A stretch of DNA of 64,000 bases, taken from Carnobacterium mobile DSM 4848. GTDB lineage: Bacteria; Bacillota; Bacilli; Lactobacillales; Carnobacteriaceae. This document shows, piece by piece, positions 61,996 to 64,000 of the stretch (the first letter of the stretch is position 1; every line of letters begins with the position of its first letter). The position numbers were made by a program, and so were the translations under genes. The stretch covers positions 1,482,501 through 1,546,500 of the forward strand of contig NZ_JQMR01000001.1 of assembly GCF_000744825.1 (NCBI RefSeq). The letters run 5' to 3'. The notes under the pieces were generated by a model that did no database searches, was not told where the DNA came from, and saw only the letters and a list, made by a program, of their open reading frames with translations.

Positions 61996-63240
61996 TTATT
62001 CGACACTATAATCTGGATTTTGGTAATGTTCTTTTTTCAAGCCTTTGATGCTCATCATGATCACAAAACTGATTAAATAGAGTGCAGATAAGAACAACAT
62101 AACCGCAAACAAATTGTAATGATCTAGAATGAGGCCAATCGCGACAGATGAAAATCCGCCAACTGCACGGCCTACATTCAAAATGACATTATTAGCTGTT
62201 GAACGTATGTGAGTTGGATAAAGTCTGCCGACGATTGCTCCATACCCTGCAAACATTCCATTTGCAAAAAAGCCGACGACCGCTCCTCCTAACAACAATG
62301 TCCATTCGCTAGTCGCTGTGACAAACAAAAAGACTGAAGCTGCTGAAGCGATTAAGAACAGCGCATAAGCTGTCCGGGCACCTAATTTATCCAAGATACG
62401 GCCAAATAGCAGCATGCCAATACTCATACCAATAATTGTTGAAATCATCCAAATTGATGAGTCTGAAACCGATAATCCTAAGCTTTCTTGTAAAATCGAT
62501 GGCAGCCAATTCATTAAACCAAAGTAACCGGCAATTTGAACGGTGGCCATGATCATCAAGGAAACCGTCAAGCGCGTTAACTTAGGGGTTTTAAATAATT
62601 CTTTGATCGATGTCGAAGGACCGTCCGTTTCTTTTTGTGCTTGTTTCCATTCATCTGTTTCATCCAAATGCTTGCGCACCAAAACAGCCATAACGACCGG
62701 CACGAGACCAAATAAGAATAATGTGTTCCATCCGAGTGTTGGGATGATAAGTGCCGCTAAGATTGCTGCTAAAATAGAGCCGAATTGTCCAGAAATTGTG
62801 ACGATTGACGTCATCGCTCCCATTTTCTTTCTAGAAAATACTTCAGCAACCAGAGCCATACCGATTCCGTATTCGCCGCCTGCTCCTACTCCCACTAAAA
62901 ATCGGCAGAAGTAAATTAAGTAGATGTTGTTTGCAAAGTACATAGCCGCTGTGGCGAAAGCAAATATATAAACAGTGTAGCTGAACATTTTGATTCGACC
63001 ATGTTTATCGGCTAATACACCAAATAAAACGCCCCCTAGTAGCATCCCTAAATTAGTCACCGTTGAGATGAGTCCTGCTGCCGCACTATTGAGCTGCAAA
63101 TCCGCAATGATAGAAGATAATGAAAAAGATAAGAACATAATGTCCATATTTTCTAATCCGTATCCTACTGCTGATGAAGCCAATACTTTCTTTTGGTAGC
63201 CTGACATGGTTGGATTACCAGTTGCCGTTTGTTGTTCCAT
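61996..63240 (-). CDS. MFS transporter (aromatic acid/sugar porter-like)
   Basis: A 414-residue, 12-helix major facilitator. GVLFGVLADKHGRIKMF is the loop 2-3 signature, FLVGVGAGGEYGIGMALVAEVF the helix 4 motif shared with AAHS and MHS proton symporters of organic acids, and GRILDKLGAR the loop 8-9 repeat. It probably imports an organic acid with protons. ATG follows AGGAGGAAAATAAAAT. No metabolic neighbour identifies the substrate. Confidence 0.88.
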   Translation of the reverse strand: MEQQTATGNPTMSGYQKKVLASSAVGYGLENMDIMFLSFSLSSIIADLQLNSAAAGLISTVTNLGMLLGGVLFGVLADKHGRIKMFSYTVYIFAFATAAMYFANNIYLIYFCRFLVGVGAGGEYGIGMALVAEVFSRKKMGAMTSIVTISGQFGSILAAILAALIIPTLGWNTLFLFGLVPVVMAVLVRKHLDETDEWKQAQKETDGPSTSIKELFKTPKLTRLTVSLMIMATVQIAGYFGLMNWLPSILQESLGLSVSDSSIWMISTIIGMSIGMLLFGRILDKLGARTAYALFLIASAASVFLFVTATSEWTLLLGGAVVGFFANGMFAGYGAIVGRLYPTHIRSTANNVILNVGRAVGGFSSVAIGLILDHYNLFAVMLFLSALYLISFVIMMSIKGLKKEHYQNPDYSVE

Positions 63241-63542
63241 ATTTTATTTTCCTCCTAAAACGAATGATCTCTGTCATTCATTATTTTATGGTGTTGTCGA
63301 TAAGTATACGAAAAATTTCTTTTTTGAGCAAGTCTTTTTTATTCAATTAAGCAAAAAAACAGATTAACCAAATTCTCAATACTGTTTTTCATTAATGAGA
63401 GACGATCTACCCTTTTCTAACCGTTCTTTGCCCCGGTTTTACTCTTTCGGGACAAGCTCTCTAATTTAAATGAGAAACTTGTCCAAAAAGTTAGGAAATG
63501 ATTGATAAAATGCCATTTTTTATCGTTTATTCACTTTTTTCT
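63241..63542. other. Intergenic stretch between rsmI and the MFS gene
   Basis: Contains an imperfect hairpin near 63430-63490 (TTTGCCCCGG region and TTGTCC repeats) that may end rsmI. ACTTGTCC and GGGACAAG occur twice in inverted order. No gene. Confidence 0.4.
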
Positions 63543-64000
63543 TTAAAGCTCATGATAAGCAGCATAAACCTCTTGTTTTTTTATGTCTCTTAATTTAGCT
63601 ACCTCTTTGATTGCTTCTTTGCTGGTAAGCCCTCGTTCGTCGATCACTGCGTTAACATGCTCTGAAAGAGTCATTGAGCTCCATGAGGTATCCGCTTCAG
63701 CGATTAAAGAAGCTGCGCTGTTGCCTTCAATGATCAAACAAAATTCGCCGCGTACTTCTGAAGTGGTTGCCCATTCCAAAGCTTCCGCTATCGTACCACG
63801 GATAAACTCTTCATAGCGTTTGGTTAATTCACGGCAGCAAACGATTCTTCGTTCTTCCCCAAAAACACTTACCATATTTTTTAACACTTCTTTTAAACGA
63901 TGAGGCGATTCATATAAAATCAAGGTCTCTGGCCGCTGATTTAATTCTTTCAATTCTTGAATCTGTTCTTTTTTCTTGCGCGGTAAAAACCCATAAAAAT
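63543..64000 (-). CDS. rsmI: 16S rRNA (cytidine1402-2'-O)-methyltransferase, C-terminal part
   Basis: The frame runs off the right edge. The visible 152 residues contain FYGFLPRKKKEQ, ETLILYESPHRLKEVLKNM, RRIVCCRELTKRYEEFIRGTIAEAL, RGEFCLIIEG and a C-terminal KEAIKEVAKLRDIKKQEVYAAYHEL helix pair, all typical of RsmI (YraL), a tetrapyrrole-methylase-fold enzyme acting on helix 44 of 16S rRNA. The S-adenosylmethionine-binding N terminus lies outside the window. Confidence 0.94.
   Translation of the reverse strand, partial: FYGFLPRKKKEQIQELKELNQRPETLILYESPHRLKEVLKNMVSVFGEERRIVCCRELTKRYEEFIRGTIAEALEWATTSEVRGEFCLIIEGNSAASLIAEADTSWSSMTLSEHVNAVIDERGLTSKEAIKEVAKLRDIKKQEVYAAYHEL

Overview
The window looks like the chromosome of a low-GC Gram-positive lactic acid bacterium. 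Core proteins (methionine ABC transporter, ProBA, Nox, AsnB, MscL, MgsA, RsmI), AGGAGG ribosome-binding sites and a T-box leader point to Lactobacillales. The gene mix (B12-dependent ribonucleotide reductase, IS1202- and ISLre2-type elements, an NADH oxidase) suggests Carnobacteriaceae, most likely Carnobacterium. The genus is inference, made without any database search.

Layout. 0-13 kb is mostly housekeeping: the end of a metNIQ operon with a peptidase-like M20 deacylase, small envelope proteins, a dihydrouridine synthase, a cytidine-deaminase-like enzyme, and a guanine deaminase-purine permease pair behind PurR-like boxes. 13-25 kb is an accessory island of small, unrelated, often decayed genes: four GNAT acetyltransferases (one frameshifted), a MazEF toxin-antitoxin pair, a broken ribbon-helix-helix-like gene, a headless histidine phosphatase, a headless Nudix hydrolase, and membrane or lipoprotein genes. 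Eight copies of a degenerate palindromic repeat lie one per intergenic gap and all point the same way, which gives the island a cassette-like look. A decayed IS701-like element sits inside it. 25-29 kb holds a BlaI/M56-peptidase module with small exported proteins. Then come a class II ribonucleotide reductase behind paired NrdR boxes, a sulfite-exporter-type membrane protein, a MenA/UbiA-type prenyltransferase and methylglyoxal synthase.

35.2-38.5 kb is a nested transposon: an IS1202-like element, with its 27-bp target duplication, inside a frameshifted ISLre2-like element. 39.7-41.6 kb is a group IIC-type intron inserted right behind a terminator, followed by five tandem hairpin units. 42-50 kb returns to metabolism (phospho-beta-glucosidase, proBA, DUF924, a FAD oxidoreductase, NADH oxidase), with a compact cluster of DnaA boxes at 45.9 kb. 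50.5-54 kb has a T-box-controlled MFS exporter, a set of tiny membrane proteins and an XRE/DUF2975 pair. 54-64 kb carries a tnpB relic, an SDR, a choloylglycine-hydrolase-type enzyme, asparagine synthase, mscL, an MFS transporter and the end of rsmI.

The most unusual signals are: (1) the one-per-gap repeat array at 16-24.5 kb; (2) two diverged copies of a structured, terminator-ended non-coding RNA (54.85-55.18 and 61.67-61.98 kb) with compensatory base changes; (3) four genes whose only sensible start, behind a ribosome-binding site, is AUA, AUC or AUU; (4) the DnaA-box cluster; (5) the five-unit hairpin array. Several genes are broken by one base in or near a run of A residues, so sequencing error must be excluded before calling them all pseudogenes.
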